A DNA stretch of 32,822 nucleotides from Desulfobacterales bacterium HSG2 (GTDB taxonomy: Bacteria > Desulfobacterota > Desulfobacteria > Desulfobacterales > 4be13): positions 1 through 32,822 of the forward strand of contig JAUCGI010000052.1 of assembly GCA_030378035.1 (NCBI GenBank), read 5' to 3'. The notes under the pieces are model-generated. The model did no database searches, had not been told where the DNA came from, and saw only the letters and a list, made by a program, of their open reading frames with translations. A program made the translations under genes and the position numbers. Numbering within the stretch: the stretch's first letter is position 1; each line of letters starts with the position of its first letter. Positions 26,101-32,822 of the stretch are shown piece after piece.

Positions 26101-26557
26101 AGACTATATGGTTCCGTCGGTCTTTGTGATGTTGGAGAAAATGCCGCTGAATACCAGCGGCAAGGCGGACCGGAAGGCCCTGCCCGAGCCGGACCGGATC
26201 GCTCCCGAATCCGAAGCCGATTATGTGGCTCCCCGGAACGATACAGAGGAGGCTGTGGCCGCAATATGGCAGGGACTCCTGAACACGGAGAAAGTGGGTG
26301 TGAATGACAAATTTTTCGACATCGGCGGCCATTCCCTGCTCGTCATCCAGATGCAGCGGGAACTGCGGGAACATTTTGACCGGGAAATTTCAGTTCCGGA
26401 TCTGTTCAGATATACCACAGTGACCGCGCTTTCCGAACATCTCACCCAGACAGACGCCCCCGCGAAGCCCGACACCGAAGCAATCCGTGACCGGAGCGAG
26501 AAACGCAGACAAGCCATGCGTCAACAGCAGAGGCGAAAACAGCGTCGCAAGGGGTAA
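23192..26557 (+). CDS. NRPS: C - A (Ser) - PCP, second Ser module
   Basis: A single-module synthetase of 1121 residues. A short N-terminal segment (1-38, IKELTRLALAGDLNALQELRDRGIL) differs from the docking regions of the other two NRPSs. Condensation domain: about 42-475; the core motif is HHIISDA (172-178), with Ala in place of the final Gly. Adenylation domain: about 480-1000; YTSGSTGQPKG near 647; code DVWHFSLVDK, so Ser. It closely resembles the A domain of the NRPS at 17978 over its whole length, whereas the C and PCP domains of the two differ. The carrier Ser is 1048 in GGHS, and the tail is very basic (RRQAMRQQQRRKQRRKG), as in the NRPS at 1954. GGGGAAATAATG provides the ribosome-binding site and start. 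Confidence 0.93.
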   Translation: MPDIKELTRLALAGDLNALQELRDRGILKSSQGSSVTKKDVTYPLSHAQRRLWILNQMGGSAAYNLPGFLLLEGKLDREACDMTFAELVRRHESLRTVFVSESGEPRQKIGEGRNFQVRFQDLTRESDPEARAGEVADEDVITPFDLENGPLLRVMLVKTAEDRHTMIFNMHHIISDAWSLGILARDFCRIYEALAKGRSNPLHRLRIQYKDYAAWQSRLLEDEDKIGPHQSYWLEKLSGDIPALNLPADFPRPPVTSFNGDTFSIDFSPEQTGEIHAFARKNEVSLFMLLSAAVKVLLHRYTEQEDILIGIPIAGRNHADIEDQIGFYVNTLVLRDQIDGDTSFPEFLKQVRETTTEAYSHQVYPFDKLVEDLNLRRDLSRSPLFDVMVILQDAAFLKFSLDNLTVRTFNRRYPVSKFDLTFEFGEWEQGRLRLNIEYCTDLFRKDRIQRMASHFQTLMKSILTDADQPLRRLNILPDEERNQVLFKFNDTAADYPYDKTIVDLFEEQVEKTPDNTAVIFKETRITYRELNEYANRVAHFLRDEYHVQPDDRIGLFLERSEWMIIGVFGILKAGGAYLPISPDYPRDRIRYIASNSECSVLLTEEKFMEKAEGLGISKVTDLRSLGEGPEENPSPVITSRNLAYVIYTSGSTGQPKGVMIEHHSVLNRILWMHKRYPLAETGVILQKTPFTFDVSVWELFWWSFVGASVCMLKPGGEKDPAEIVNAIEDYRVTTIHFVPSMFNAFLTHIEEERYGRLESLVDVFASGEALPPNQVRDFNALIYEHHETRLHNLYGPTEATVDVSYFECSPFEGDMVPIGKPIDNTALYVLDRNDSPVPVGIPGELCIAGVNVGRGYLNKPELTEEKFVADPFRTGGRMYRTGDLCRWMPDGNIEYLGRNDFQVKIRGFRIELGEIENALDRVPGVRQSVIIVRETPGENKRLIAYLVPAESDTAPRSSELRDFLRKKLPDYMVPSVFVMLEKMPLNTSGKADRKALPEPDRIAPESEADYVAPRNDTEEAVAAIWQGLLNTEKVGVNDKFFDIGGHSLLVIQMQRELREHFDREISVPDLFRYTTVTALSEHLTQTDAPAKPDTEAIRDRSEKRRQAMRQQQRRKQRRKG

Positions 26558-26570
26558 GGCAAGGGTTAAA

Positions 26571-26697
26571 GGGTTAAGGGTTAAGAGTTAAGGGTTAAAC
26601 ACCAAGCATCAAGCATCAAGCATCAAGCATCAAACACCAAGCATCAAGCATCAAGCATCAAGCATCAAGCATCAAGCATCAAGCATCAAACATCAAG
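26571..26697. repeat. Double heptamer array: GGGTTAA then CATCAAG
   Basis: The gap between the second Ser NRPS and the PKS-NRPS hybrid is almost wholly repeat: about four GGGTTAA-type units (26571-26598), then about fourteen CATCAAG units with two CACCAAG variants. The last unit runs into AAGGAG (26694-26699), the ribosome-binding site of the next gene. Confidence 0.9.
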
Positions 26698-26699
26698 GA
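26694..26699 (+). promoter_or_regulatory. Ribosome-binding site formed at the end of the CATCAAG array
   Basis: AAGGAG lies 9 nt before the ATG at 26709 and its first bases are the end of the final CATCAAG heptamer. It decides the start of the PKS-NRPS gene; no other good site is near. Confidence 0.75.
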
Positions 26700-26708
26700 G
26701 CAATACCT

Positions 26709-29700
26709 ATGGATCACCCGGAAACAGATGAATCTCTGGAGTCTGTCGCCATTATCGGCATGGCCTGCCGTTTCCCCGAGGCGAGGAACCCGGAGGAATT
26801 CTGGAAAAATTTGAGGGACGGGAAGGAATGCGTCTCGTTTTTCACTGATGAGGAACTGACGGACGCCGGCGCTGATCCGGAACTGTTGAACGATCCCGGG
26901 TATGTCCGGGCAGCCGCTATCCTGGAAGATATCGACATATTCGACGCGGCTTTTTTCGGCTTCTCGCCCCGTGAGGCTGCGATCACCGATCCCCAGCATC
27001 GTCTTTTCTTAGAATGCGCGTGGGAGGTTATGGAAAGCGCGGGCTATGACCCTGAGCGATTCAGAGACCGGATCGGGGTTTACGCGGGGGTCGGCATGAG
27101 CACATATCTGTTCAACATTCTGACCTCGGATCCCGAATTCGCAAGAAATAATGATCTCAGGCAACTTGCCATCGGCAGCAACAAAGACTATCTCACCACC
27201 CGCGTCTCATACAAGCTGAATCTGAAAGGTCCCTCTGTGAACGTGAACACGGCCTGCTCAACCTCATTGGTGGCCGTCCATCTCGCATGCCGGAGCCTGA
27301 TGAATTTCGACTGCGATATGGCCCTAGCCGGCGGCGTGACCATCGTGGTTCCGCAGAAATCCGGGTATGTGTATGAGGAGAGCGGCATTCTCTCGCCGGA
27401 TGGGCGGTGCCGGGCCTTTGACGCTCAGGCAAAGGGAACCGCGGTGGGTAGCGGTTTGGGGATCGTCCTGCTGAAACGACTGGAAGACGCGCTGAATGAC
27501 GGAGACACCATCCACGCGATCATCCGAGGTTCGGACATCAACAACGACGGCGCGTCGAAAATGAGCTACACAGCGCCCAGCGTGGAGGGGCAGGCCCAGG
27601 TCATCACCGAGGCCCAGATCATGGCCGGGGTGGATCCGGAGACGATTACATACATTGAAGCCCACGGAACCGGAACAACCCTGGGAGATCCCATTGAAAT
27701 TGAGGCACTGACCCAGGCGTTTCAGGCGGGTGAGCAGCCTTCCCGGAAAAAGAATTTCTGCGCCATCGGCTCTGTAAAGTCAAATATCGGTCACCTCGAT
27801 ACCGCCGCTGGCATCTCCGGTTTAATCAAGACCGTTCTCGCGATGAGGCACCGGATGATCCCGCCGAGCATCAATTTTGAACAGCCCAATCCCCAAATCC
27901 CTTTTGATGACAGTCCGTTCTATGTCAACGCCCGGTTGTCCCAATGGAAAACAGACGGACATCCGCTCCGGGCCGGGGTCAGCTCCTTTGGCATCGGCGG
28001 AACCAATGCCCATCTGGTTTTGGAGGAATCGCCGGAGATCGGGCCTTCCGGTAAATCCCGCCCGCGGCAACTGATTCTTCTCTCCGCGAAAACGCTCTCC
28101 GCTCTGGACACAGCCACCCTAAATCTGGCGGATCACCTGAAACAGCATCCCGAACTGAATCTGGCAGATGCGGCATACACTTTGCAGAAGGGACGCAAGG
28201 CGTTTCCGTATCGCCGTATCTCCGTGTGCCAGGATATTGAAGATGCGGAAAGCATACTCAGGAATTCTGATCCGAAACAGGTGCTGACAAATTTCCACAA
28301 TTCCGGAAGGCAGTCCGTCATATTCATGTTCTCCGGCCAAGGCGCGCAGTATGTGAACATGGGCCTGGAACTCTGGCAGACCGAACCGGCATTCCGGGAG
28401 CAGATTGATCAATGCTCGGAAATTCTCAAACCCCTTTTGGGACTTGATCTCCGCCACGTTTTATATCCTTCGGAGACGAGAGACAAACAGCAAGCGGCAA
28501 GCGGCGAAGAAACCGGCCCCTCACCCCTTACTCATACGACGATTGCCCAGCCTGCGCTTTTTGTCATCGAATATGCCCTGGCCAGATTATGGATGGAATG
28601 GGGAATCCGTCCCAAAGCCATGATCGGGCACAGCATCGGAGAATACACGGCCGCGTGTCTGGCCGGGGTTTTCTCTCTGGAGGACGCCTTGTCCTTAGTC
28701 GTAGCCCGAGGACAGATGATGGGGGAACTTCCCGAAGGCGCGATGATTGCCGTGCCGCTTTCTGAGATACAAATCGAGCCATTTATGAATGAGAGGCTCT
28801 CCCTGGCCGCGGTCAACGGGCCGTCGCTCTGCGTAGTCTCAGGCCCGTCAGATGCGGTGGACGCCTTGCAGGAAAAGCTTGCCCAGCAGGATATCCAATG
28901 CCGGCGTCTGCATACCTCCCACGCATTCCATTCCAGAATGACAGACCCCATCCTGCCCAAATTCATCGAGCGTGTCCGGCAGATCCGCCTGAATCCGCCT
29001 CGGATTCCGTACATCTCCAACGTCACCGGCGAGTGGATGACCCCGGCGGATGCAACGGAACCGGAATATTGGGCCAGGCATCTGCGCCAGACCGTGCGAT
29101 TCAGTGACGGACTGCGGATGCTGTTGGATGACCCGAATCAGAATCTTCTGGAAGTCGGGCCCGGGCGGACGTTGACCACTTTTGCCATCCGGCATCCGGA
29201 TAAAACGCCGGAGCATACTGTCCTGAACTCCCTGCGTCATCCAAATGACAGCCAATCCGATGCCGCGTTCATTCTCACGACGCTGGGAAAACTCTGGCTC
29301 TCCGGTGCGAGCGTGGATTGGACCGGATTCCATGCCCATGAACAGCGTCATCGGGTTCCGCTCCCCACCTATCCGTTTGAACGACAGCGCTACTGGATTG
29401 ACACCAAGCCCCGGAAATTTGACCCCGCCCTGAGCCTGCCGAAGGGAATTAAGGGATCCGAAATTATCGCTCCGGATACATTCCGCCCCGGGCCGGATTT
29501 CCAGAAAGAATACGTCGGCCCGAGAGATGAGACCGAGCAGACCGTTGCGGAACTGTGGAAAAAACTCCTCGGCATCGGCCAAGTGGGGATTCATGACAAT
29601 TTTTTTGAGATGGGCGGGGACAGCCTGACCGCTGTCCGGATGATCAATCAGATTCAGAAGGAACTCAGCGCCAAAGTTGATCTGACAGATATTTACGAAA

Positions 29701-32700
29701 GCCCCACTGTCGAAGAACTGGCCGGGATGATCCGCTCAAAAGAGGTCTCCGCTTATGCTGCCATTGAAAAGGTTCCGGATGCGGATTACTATCCGCTCTC
29801 CCACGCGCAGCGGAGATTGTGGATACTGAGGCAGTTTGACGGAACAGACAGTTCGGATATCGCCTACAATATCTCGGCAGCCCTCAACATGAGAGGGGAA
29901 CTGAACCTCAGTGCTTTGGAACTGGCCTTCGCGAATATGCTTCAGCGTCACGAGTCCCTGCGAGCCATCTTCACGGTCGTTGATGGGGAACCCTGTCAGA
30001 AGATCCACGAGAAAATTGATTTCCAGGTCGAATTTTCGGACCTGACTGCGAAAGACCAGCCCGAGACATCCGCTCGGCAAATCGCTACCGAACATGCTGA
30101 GAAACCCTTTGATTTGGAAAAAGGCCCCCTTTTCAGCGTCTCCCTCCTGAAACTCTCCGATTCAAGGCATGTCATGCTGGTAAACATGAGCCACATCATC
30201 TCCGACGGATGGTCGGTGGGCGTGATGATCCGGGAATTCTGCCAGTTATATGAGGCGTTTTCCCCTTCGACAGGCTCAGGGACCGTTTCGACAGGCTCAG
30301 GGACCGCTTCGACAGGCTCAGGGACCGCTTCGACAGGCTCAGGGACCGTTTCGACAGGCTCAGGGACCGTTTCGACAGGCTCAGGGACCGTTTCGGAAAG
30401 TCCGCTCCGTCCCCTCCCGATTCAGTACCGGGACTATGCGGTCTGGCAGCGGAATCTCCTGGAAAGCGATGAAATCGGAATCCATCGGGCGTATTGGCGT
30501 GAGAAACTTTCGGGTGAGATACCTGTGCTCGACTTTCCAGGGGATTATCCCCGTCCCCCGGTGCAGACATTCAACGGGAAAACATTGTTTTTCACGCTTT
30601 CCCAGGAGCAGACCCGGAACTTCGGAGAGCTTGCCCGGAAACAGGGCGTGAGTCTTTTTATGACGCTTCTGGCAACCGTGAAAGTATTGTTCTTTCGCTA
30701 CACCGGCCAGGAGGATATCATCATCGGAAGCCCGACCGCCGGGAGATTTCATGCGGACCTGGAGGATCAGATCGGATACTACCTGAACACCTTGGCCTTG
30801 CGGGACCGGATACAAAGGGAGGAGAGTTTTGTCTCTTTTCTCAGACAGGTCGGACAGACCGCGACAGAAGCGTTTGATCATCAGGTCTATCCATTTGACA
30901 GGCTGGTGGACGAGCTGGGACTGCGCCATGATCTCAGCCGATCCCCGCTTTTCGATGTGATGCTGATCCTACAGAACACCGAGGCAGTGGAGTTCTCTCT
31001 GAAAGGGCTGGAGATCACTGAATTTGACCGGGAACTGCGGACCAGCAAACTGGACCTGACGTTCAATTTCGTGGAAATGGGAGAGGATATCCGGTTCGAT
31101 ATTGAATACAACACCGATCTTTTCCGGGAAGACCGGATAAGCCGGATGGCAGGGCATTTCCTGAAACTGACGGACAGCATCCTGGCAGATCCGAACCGGC
31201 CTGTCGCTGATCTGGATATTCTGTCCGACGCCGAACGCCGCCAGTTGCTTTATGAGTACAACGACACGGACGCGAACTATCCTCCCGGCAGAACGGTCAC
31301 CGACCTGTTTGAGGAACACGCGGAAAAGTCGCCGGACAACACAGCAGTCGTTTTTGAAGAGACCCGCCTCAGTTATCGGGAATTAAACGAGCAGGCCAAC
31401 CGGATCGCCCATTTCCTCACGGACGAATACAATATTCAGCCGGACGACCGTGTCGGCCTGCTTCTGGACCGCTCCGAGCGGATGATCGCGGGGATTCTGG
31501 GAATTCTCAAGGCCGGGGGGGCTTATGTCCCGATGGAACCGACATATCCCCCGGAGCGGATCCGCCATATCACCCGGGATTCCGCGTGCAAAGCCGTGCT
31601 CACGGATTCCTGTGTCTCAGTGCCGCTTCCGCAGGATACGGAAACGGCCGACATAAGCGGTATCCGGCATGAGAACACGGCAAATCCGCCCCGAGCCGCG
31701 TCGCCTAACCATCTGGCTTATGTGATCTACACCTCCGGGTCCACCGGTGTTCCCAAAGGTGTGCTGACCGAACACCGGAGCCTTTACGACTATGTGATGA
31801 CCTTCACAGAGAGATTCGGCGTGACTTCCGGGGACAGGTTTCTCCAGCAGACCACGGTCACGTTCGACGCGTCGGTGGAGGAGATTTACCCTCCGCTCTG
31901 CACCGCTGCCCCGCTTTTTCTGTGTGCGAATTCCAGGGAGCTGGACGCGCTGTTCTCCGATGTTGTCCGACGGGGCATCACGATACTCAGCCTCTCGCCG
32001 GCCGCAGTCGGCTACTTCAACACCCGTGCCGGCGAGCTGAGGGATCTTAGAGTGCTCATCAGCGGCGGGGATGTGCTTCACGGGTCATCCGTCACGGAAC
32101 TTCTCGGAAAAACAAATCTTTACAACACTTACGGCCCCACCGAGGCGACGGTCTGCGCGGCATATCACAGGATTGAAAGCCCGGACGATCCCGTCCCCAT
32201 CGGCCGCCCGATAGCCAACCGACGGATCTACATTCTGGATGCCGGGCTGAATCCCGTTCCAGAGGGAGTTTTCGGAGAAATCTGCATTGCGGGTGCCGGC
32301 ACAGCCCGGGGCTATCTGAACCGTGACGATCTCACAGAGGAGAAATTCACATCCGATCCTTTCAGACCCGGGGAACGCATGTACCGGACAGGCGATCTGG
32401 GACGCTGGCTGCCGGACGGGACCATCGAGTTCGCAGGCAGAAACGACAGTCAGGTCAAAGTGCGGGGGTACCGCATCGAACTGGGAGAGATCGAGAACCG
32501 GCTTCTGGAACACGGAGATGTGGGAGAGGCGGCGGTCATGGCCGGGGAGATGGGCGGGGAGGCCGTGGAACTGGCCGCATACATCGTGCCCCGCGGGGCA
32601 TCCGCGGAAATGAACATAAAAATGCTGCGGGATCATCTGAGAAAAACACTTCCGGATTATATGATTCCGTCCCATTTCGTGCAGATGGAGGAACTCCCCC

Positions 32701-32822
32701 TAAGTCCGGCCGGCAAAATTGACAGAAAATCCCTGCCCCGCCCCGGAGATGCGGGAATGGATTCGGGAACCGAGTATGTCGCCCCCCGTGACGACGCGGA
32801 AAGGAGGCTCGCCGAAATCTGG
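26709..32822 (+). CDS. Hybrid PKS-NRPS: KS - AT - ACP - C - A - (PCP, cut by window end)
   Basis: Open for 2038 codons to the window edge. KS: about 14-430, Cys183 in TACSTS, plus EAHGTGT and [12 protein letters not shown]: about 537-830, GHSIGEY with Ser642 and HAFH at 738-741, so malonyl-CoA. The ACP follows with GGDS, Ser972; there is no KR, DH or MT, so the beta-keto group would stay. C domain: about 1026-1475, core SHIISDG (1161-1167) with Ser at the first His but the second His kept; it carries a 42-residue STGSGTV repeat insert (1187-1228). A domain: about 1514-2015, [11 protein letters not shown] near 1673, catalytic Lys in AGKIDRKSL. Its code reads about DAESLSTVCK by eye, somewhat like Lys-type codes with Glu at position 239; no assignment is safe. 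The next carrier domain has just begun at the edge. Confidence 0.93.
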   Translation, partial: MDHPETDESLESVAIIGMACRFPEARNPEEFWKNLRDGKECVSFFTDEELTDAGADPELLNDPGYVRAAAILEDIDIFDAAFFGFSPREAAITDPQHRLFLECAWEVMESAGYDPERFRDRIGVYAGVGMSTYLFNILTSDPEFARNNDLRQLAIGSNKDYLTTRVSYKLNLKGPSVNVNTACSTSLVAVHLACRSLMNFDCDMALAGGVTIVVPQKSGYVYEESGILSPDGRCRAFDAQAKGTAVGSGLGIVLLKRLEDALNDGDTIHAIIRGSDINNDGASKMSYTAPSVEGQAQVITEAQIMAGVDPETITYIEAHGTGTTLGDPIEIEALTQAFQAGEQPSRKKNFCAIGSVKSNIGHLDTAAGISGLIKTVLAMRHRMIPPSINFEQPNPQIPFDDSPFYVNARLSQWKTDGHPLRAGVSSFGIGGTNAHLVLEESPEIGPSGKSRPRQLILLSAKTLSALDTATLNLADHLKQHPELNLADAAYTLQKGRKAFPYRRISVCQDIEDAESILRNSDPKQVLTNFHNSGRQSVIFMFSGQGAQYVNMGLELWQTEPAFREQIDQCSEILKPLLGLDLRHVLYPSETRDKQQAASGEETGPSPLTHTTIAQPALFVIEYALARLWMEWGIRPKAMIGHSIGEYTAACLAGVFSLEDALSLVVARGQMMGELPEGAMIAVPLSEIQIEPFMNERLSLAAVNGPSLCVVSGPSDAVDALQEKLAQQDIQCRRLHTSHAFHSRMTDPILPKFIERVRQIRLNPPRIPYISNVTGEWMTPADATEPEYWARHLRQTVRFSDGLRMLLDDPNQNLLEVGPGRTLTTFAIRHPDKTPEHTVLNSLRHPNDSQSDAAFILTTLGKLWLSGASVDWTGFHAHEQRHRVPLPTYPFERQRYWIDTKPRKFDPALSLPKGIKGSEIIAPDTFRPGPDFQKEYVGPRDETEQTVAELWKKLLGIGQVGIHDNFFEMGGDSLTAVRMINQIQKELSAKVDLTDIYESPTVEELAGMIRSKEVSAYAAIEKVPDADYYPLSHAQRRLWILRQFDGTDSSDIAYNISAALNMRGELNLSALELAFANMLQRHESLRAIFTVVDGEPCQKIHEKIDFQVEFSDLTAKDQPETSARQIATEHAEKPFDLEKGPLFSVSLLKLSDSRHVMLVNMSHIISDGWSVGVMIREFCQLYEAFSPSTGSGTVSTGSGTASTGSGTASTGSGTVSTGSGTVSTGSGTVSESPLRPLPIQYRDYAVWQRNLLESDEIGIHRAYWREKLSGEIPVLDFPGDYPRPPVQTFNGKTLFFTLSQEQTRNFGELARKQGVSLFMTLLATVKVLFFRYTGQEDIIIGSPTAGRFHADLEDQIGYYLNTLALRDRIQREESFVSFLRQVGQTATEAFDHQVYPFDRLVDELGLRHDLSRSPLFDVMLILQNTEAVEFSLKGLEITEFDRELRTSKLDLTFNFVEMGEDIRFDIEYNTDLFREDRISRMAGHFLKLTDSILADPNRPVADLDILSDAERRQLLYEYNDTDANYPPGRTVTDLFEEHAEKSPDNTAVVFEETRLSYRELNEQANRIAHFLTDEYNIQPDDRVGLLLDRSERMIAGILGILKAGGAYVPMEPTYPPERIRHITRDSACKAVLTDSCVSVPLPQDTETADISGIRHENTANPPRAASPNHLAYVIYTSGSTGVPKGVLTEHRSLYDYVMTFTERFGVTSGDRFLQQTTVTFDASVEEIYPPLCTAAPLFLCANSRELDALFSDVVRRGITILSLSPAAVGYFNTRAGELRDLRVLISGGDVLHGSSVTELLGKTNLYNTYGPTEATVCAAYHRIESPDDPVPIGRPIANRRIYILDAGLNPVPEGVFGEICIAGAGTARGYLNRDDLTEEKFTSDPFRPGERMYRTGDLGRWLPDGTIEFAGRNDSQVKVRGYRIELGEIENRLLEHGDVGEAAVMAGEMGGEAVELAAYIVPRGASAEMNIKMLRDHLRKTLPDYMIPSHFVQMEELPLSPAGKIDRKSLPRPGDAGMDSGTEYVAPRDDAERRLAEIW
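28494..28508 (+). repeat. Short in-frame heptamer doublet (AAGCGGC) in the hybrid's AT region
   Basis: Two adjacent copies of AAGCGGC encode part of a variable loop (QQAASGEE). It sits in the same loop in which the other PKS has an unrelated sequence (near 11730), so this loop tolerates insertion. It is short and could be chance. Confidence 0.4.
29423..29444. repeat. Single copy of the CCCTGAGCCTGYCGAAGG element
   Basis: In the AT-ACP linker of the hybrid, the coding sequence (ALSLPKG) contains, on the opposite strand, the same TTCGRCAGGCTCAGG core that is tandemly repeated at 30267-30392. This core is a widespread short dispersed repeat in bacterial genomes. Confidence 0.65.
30267..30392 (+). 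repeat. Six in-frame 21-bp repeats (STGSGTV/A) inside the condensation domain
   Basis: Six copies of a 21-bp unit with core TCGACAGGCTCAGGGACC encode [14 protein letters not shown] twice, then STGSGTV three times. They lie in the loop between the SHIISDG core and the [10 protein letters not shown] motif. The NRPS at 23192 has only a few residues at this place (ALAKGRSNPLHRL), so the 42 residues are an insertion that keeps the frame. Confidence 0.97.

Noticed and set aside
1831-26697. CRISPR array
   Set aside because: The repeats have 6-21 bp units with no unique spacers between them, and no cas genes are present.
30196-30651. Frames with SLSKR and RQAQGP repeats on either strand
   Set aside because: They are shadows of the six 21-bp repeats inside the condensation domain; the frame giving STGSGTV is continuous with the synthetase.
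1-32822. tRNA, rRNA or riboswitch genes
   Set aside because: I looked in the longer gene-free gaps and saw no cloverleaf-like or known riboswitch core sequence; these gaps are mostly repeat or AT-rich.

Overview
The window (all recognisable genes on the + strand) is the interior of a modular NRPS/PKS biosynthetic cluster from a Gram-negative bacterium. The many Sec-exported binding proteins, the KS and NRPS sequence style, and the dense heptanucleotide repeats are reminiscent of filamentous or multicellular Desulfobacterota (Desulfonema-like). Similar repeats also occur in filamentous cyanobacteria and giant sulfur bacteria, so the taxonomic call is only an impression.

Layout: (1) 1-1828, a possible 3' gene end, a consensus sigma70-type promoter and two paralogous periplasmic substrate-binding proteins (SBP_bac_3 family). 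(2) 1954-5430, a TubC-docking/C/A/PCP NRPS with an Asn-like A-domain code. (3) 5485-7931, three more SBP paralogs. (4) 8069-9740, an overlapping AAA ATPase and TOPRIM-like gene pair resembling anti-phage defence pairs, set between copies of an interspersed repeat. (5) 9888-16787, a PKS with KS, AT, a long Pro-rich repeat linker, a KR split by an embedded methyltransferase, and an ACP. (6) 17099-21463, SBP plus NRPS (C-A-PCP, Ser code). (7) 21722-22392, a type II toxin-antitoxin pair with repeat debris. (8) 22433-26557, a frameshifted SBP plus a second Ser-coding NRPS. (9) 26709 to the window end, a hybrid PKS-NRPS (KS-AT-ACP-C-A-, cut at the start of its carrier domain).

How the genes could work together: if the line is colinear it would add Asn (code-based), a malonyl unit that may be C-methylated and reduced, Ser, Ser, another malonyl unit, and a final amino acid of unassigned type. 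The acidic helical C-terminus of the PKS and the basic helical N-terminus of the next NRPS fit a docking pair. No thioesterase, phosphopantetheinyl transferase, exporter or ABC permease is visible, so both ends of the system lie outside the window or elsewhere in the genome.

The two most unusual properties are these. Seven orphan SBP genes alternate with the megasynthase genes. Short tandem repeats, mostly with 7-bp units, occupy several intergenic gaps and also lie in frame inside the megasynthases, including a 5-copy heptamer array inside the PKS coding sequence where most copy-number changes would shift the frame.
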